The notes beneath the pieces were generated by a model, which did no database searches, was not told the DNA's origin, and worked only from the letters and a program-made list of their open reading frames with translations. A stretch of DNA of 43,570 bases from Clostridia bacterium (GTDB lineage Bacteria > Bacillota > Clostridia > Oscillospirales > CAG-272). Made by a program: the position numbers and the translations under genes. The stretch spans positions 1-43,570 of the forward strand of contig JAFTIH010000043.1 of assembly GCA_017456985.1 (NCBI GenBank), in the 5' to 3' direction. Below are positions 41,435 through 43,570 of the stretch, piece by piece (the stretch's first letter is position 1; every line of letters begins with the position of its first letter).

Positions 41435-42385
41435 ATGACGATGCGTGAGCTTGCCGCGCTTGCGGGCGTTTCGGTAGGTACCGTTTCCAAGGCGTTTTCG
41501 GGAAGTCGCGAGGTAAGTGACGCGTGCCGTGAGAAGGTCTTCCGCATTGCACGCGAGCAGGGGTGCTTTGAAAAATTTGACCGCACGCCCTTTGGCGCTC
41601 CCGTTATAGCGGTGCTTTGCCCCGAATTAAAAAGCCGACAGTATTCCGCGCAGTTATCTCTGCTCTCGGGCGAGATCCGTGCACGCGGCGGCGTGATGAT
41701 CGCGCTTGACTACGATTTTGACCCCCTTCGCGCCGAGGATCTTCTTACCTATGCGGTGCGCCACGCGCGTGCCGACGCAATCATTACCTACCATTCTCCT
41801 GCGAGTGAGCCCCCTGTGCCAACGGTGGTGATGGGTGAGCATCCCTCGCTTCCCTCGGTACGCATCTCGCGTCTTGGCGCGATCAAGGAGGCGCTTTCCC
41901 TTCTCGCTTCGCTCGGACACGAGCGCATCGGCGTGCTCTCCGAGCGGCTGACGGACGGCTTTGCGCGCACGGTGAAGGAGTGTATGACGGAGCTTGGGCT
42001 TCCCGTGGACGACACGCTCTTTTATAAAAGCGAGGCACGCTTTGAGGCGGCAGGCTACGAGGGAATGTCAGCGTTGCTCGCAAGAGAAGACCCGCCGAGC
42101 GCCGTGCTCGCCGCGTACGATAACGTCGCCATCGGCGCCACGCGCGCCGCAGAGGAGCGCGGGCTTTCCATTCCGCGCGACCTTTCGATCATCGGCTCGG
42201 ACGACTTGACCGAGGACTCGTATCTATCCTCGTCCCTCTCCTCCGTTTCCTTCGACAACGAGGACCTTGCCGAGGTAGTCACCGATCTTTTGTTTTCACT
42301 GCTTGCGGGCGAAAAGCCCCACACGCAGACCGTCAAGCTCTCCGCGCGCTTCGTCGCGCGACAATCAGTAGGCAAGAAGGAGTAA
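41435..42385 (+). CDS. LacI-family transcriptional regulator
   Basis: A 316-aa repressor-type protein. The N-terminal helix-turn-helix is MTMRELAALAGVSVGTVSKA, typical of LacI/PurR. A periplasmic-binding-protein-like effector domain follows, with GHERIGVLSERLTDG, VLAAYDNVAIGATRAAEERG and IPRDLSIIGSDD. The hinge region is short. The effector is unknown. The ATG at 41435 has GGGGGG about six bases upstream. The next gene starts three bases after its stop, so the two are co-transcribed. No sugar-use genes flank it, and the MFS transporter is 0.9 kb upstream. Confidence 0.93.
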   Translation: MTMRELAALAGVSVGTVSKAFSGSREVSDACREKVFRIAREQGCFEKFDRTPFGAPVIAVLCPELKSRQYSAQLSLLSGEIRARGGVMIALDYDFDPLRAEDLLTYAVRHARADAIITYHSPASEPPVPTVVMGEHPSLPSVRISRLGAIKEALSLLASLGHERIGVLSERLTDGFARTVKECMTELGLPVDDTLFYKSEARFEAAGYEGMSALLAREDPPSAVLAAYDNVAIGATRAAEERGLSIPRDLSIIGSDDLTEDSYLSSSLSSVSFDNEDLAEVVTDLLFSLLAGEKPHTQTVKLSARFVARQSVGKKE

Positions 42386-42388
42386 CCT

Positions 42389-43141
42389 ATGAAAGACGAT
42401 AAGATTCCCGCAGGCGAGATCGCGCCCCGCTCTCCCTTTCTCAAAAAGCTCGACAACTTCTTTTACCACTACAAGTGGCACACCGTCGTGGCGGTGTTTC
42501 TTGCGGTGGTGATCCTCGTCGTTTCCTTGCAGACCTGCTCGCGCGAGCCGTACGATATCGAAATTATGTACGCAGGTCCCTACAACCTCAACGACCGCCA
42601 GACGGTGTTAGATATTGAGCGCGCATTCGAGCCCGCCGTCCTTGATAAGAACGAGGACGGATCGCAGGACGTGCGATTAGTATCCTATTGGATCAATGAA
42701 AAGCTGTATAGCGGTGAGGAGGGCGAGAGCCTCACGGACGTCGCGTATCTCGTGAACACCTCCGTGAGCAACGAAAAATCCTTCCAAAGCGAGATCACGG
42801 CAGGCAACCTCTCCATCTGCTTGCTCTCCCCCTACCTCTTCAAGAAGGTGGATGCCGAGGCGGGCTTTATGCGCGTGACGGACCTCGCCCCCATTTTAAA
42901 GGAGCAGGAGGACGTGCTTTGCGTGAGGAATGACGATGGCACGATCAACCGCTTTGGCATCCTTCTTTCGGAAACGGCGCTCGGACAGTTGCCCGGGCTC
43001 TCTTCCCTGCCCAAGGATACCGTGATCTGCATCCGCAAAAAAGCCTACAACCTTCTCAACGCCTCGCGTGCCGAGGAGCAGCACGAGCACGCCGTCAAGG
43101 TTTTCTGCGAGATCTTATCGAGCGGCAAAAAAGGAGAATGA
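42389..43141 (+). CDS. Single-pass membrane protein of unknown function
   Basis: A 250-aa protein with a cytoplasmic N-terminus (1-29), one transmembrane helix (about 30-48, HTVVAVFLAVVILVVSL), then an extracytoplasmic acidic domain starting after Cys50 with IEIMYAGPYNL. I recall similar clostridial proteins with a YxKWHT-TM-YAGP layout but know no function. AAGGAG precedes the ATG. Being coupled to a LacI-type regulator, it may be the regulator's target or simply co-transcribed. It ends at the terminator at 43172-43200. Confidence 0.8.
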   Translation: MKDDKIPAGEIAPRSPFLKKLDNFFYHYKWHTVVAVFLAVVILVVSLQTCSREPYDIEIMYAGPYNLNDRQTVLDIERAFEPAVLDKNEDGSQDVRLVSYWINEKLYSGEEGESLTDVAYLVNTSVSNEKSFQSEITAGNLSICLLSPYLFKKVDAEAGFMRVTDLAPILKEQEDVLCVRNDDGTINRFGILLSETALGQLPGLSSLPKDTVICIRKKAYNLLNASRAEEQHEHAVKVFCEILSSGKKGE

Positions 43142-43171
43142 CATCGGTGGATCTTGTAACCGGCGAAAGAT

Positions 43172-43200
43172 AAAAGCACCCGACGTCGGGTGCTTTTGTT
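43172..43200. terminator. Perfect palindromic terminator
   Basis: A 26-base perfect palindrome (43172-43197: AAAAGCACCCGA and its complement around CG), then TTGTT. It resembles the terminator at 59-89 (AAAAGCACCC core). Confidence 0.88.
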
Positions 43201-43225
43201 GATATACACGATTTTTCTTAGGTTC

Positions 43226-43570
43226 CGTTTCAGATGGGTAAAAAAAGAAACAAAATCGTCCAAGGCGAGGCGCCGCCGAGGGTGCTGTACTTGGTACTGC
43301 CCCAAGGCGAGCAACGACGTGTTGCGTTTGTTGCCTTCTCCCGTTTCAGATGGGTGAAAAAGAGGAAAAATCGTCCAAGGCGAAGCGCCGCCCATGGTGC
43401 TGTACTTGGTACTGCCCCGAAGCGATAACGACGTGTTGCGTTTGTTGTCTTCTCACGTTTTAGATGGGTGAAAAAGAGGAAATATCGTCCAAGGCGAGGC
43501 GCCGCCGAGGGAGCTATACTAGGTACTGCCCCGAGGCTAGCAACGACGTGTTACGTTTGTTGCCTTCTCC
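43226..43570. repeat. Three tandem copies of a ~115-bp repeat, running off the window
   Basis: Copies begin at 43226, 43342 and 43456, each with CGTTT(C/T)AGATGGGT, giving periods of 116 and 114 bp. Shared blocks are ATCGTCCAAGGCGA, CTTGGTACTGCCCC and CAACGACGTGTTGCGTTTG; changes are scattered point differences. A small hairpin (GCAAC/GTTGC) is in each. The rest of 43142-43570 holds only the terminator. Open frames here repeat with the unit and look non-coding. Confidence 0.9.

Noticed and set aside
43045-43395. Minus-strand open frame in the terminal repeats
   Set aside because: It crosses the terminator and two repeat units and repeats its peptide with the period, so it is a repeat artefact.
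43226-43570. CRISPR array
   Set aside because: Units are ~115 bp and continuous, with no short repeats alternating with unique spacers and no cas genes.

Overview
The window reads as chromosomal DNA of a GC-rich member of the Clostridia (Bacillota), probably a gut or other anaerobic lineage. The reasons are strong AAGGAGG-type ribosome binding sites with frequent TTG/GTG starts, sigma-A promoters with 17-bp spacers, the Firmicutes order miaB-ymcA/ylbF-mutS-mutL, an HPr of the Gram-positive type, and a phenylalanyl-tRNA synthetase pair. Most genes are housekeeping. The accessory interest lies in hairpin-rich and tandem-repeat DNA between genes and in several unusual protein architectures. No phage, transposase, CRISPR array, rRNA or tRNA gene is visible.

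Region 1 (1-1703): a terminator, a 338-bp multi-branched inverted-repeat element (95-432), a small AT-rich orphan gene and a metallophosphoesterase. Region 2 (1718-14081, minus strand): one long gene train, fumC-miaB-ymcA/ylbF-mutS-mutL-tgt-glpK-alpha/beta hydrolase-SGNH hydrolase. It mixes tRNA modification, mismatch repair and a possible acylglycerol-to-glycerol-3-phosphate route, and ends at a bidirectional terminator. Region 3 (14107-20861, plus): oxidoreductase, CPBP protease, tadA, a GT4 glycosyltransferase, rimM-trmD (without rpsP or rplS), an O-antigen-ligase-like membrane protein and two tandem small lipoproteins. Region 4 (20910-28509, plus): an HPr with an internal insertion, uvrC behind the HPr terminator, rsmD-coaD, pheS-pheT under a consensus promoter, a nucleoside deoxyribosyltransferase and a 56-aa protein flanked by two copies of a hairpin.

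Region 5 (28510-32747): a two-copy 107-bp tandem repeat, then on the minus strand gapA and a polar amino-acid ABC transporter (binding protein, permease, ATPase). The binding protein appears circularly permuted and the ATPase carries an insertion. Region 6 (32844-36610): a small surface-polysaccharide locus (WecG/TagA-type transferase, polyprenyl-phosphate sugar phosphotransferase, O-antigen-ligase-like protein). Region 7 (36620-38504): a stand-alone membrane protein with two Rossmann/RCK-like modules and a C-terminal RyR-like domain, followed by a second hairpin array (38525-38720). Region 8 (38915-43141): an MFS transporter, an Sfp-type phosphopantetheinyl transferase, a LacI-type regulator and a single-pass membrane protein. 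Region 9 (43142-43570): a terminator and three tandem copies of a ~115-bp repeat running off the window end.

The best candidates for something not yet described are the permuted binding protein, the RyR/RCK-like membrane protein, and the multi-branched hairpin element at 95-432. All non-Watson-Crick pairs I found in that element's main stems are G-U on the plus strand, as expected for a transcribed RNA. All calls come from reading the sequence; no database search was run.
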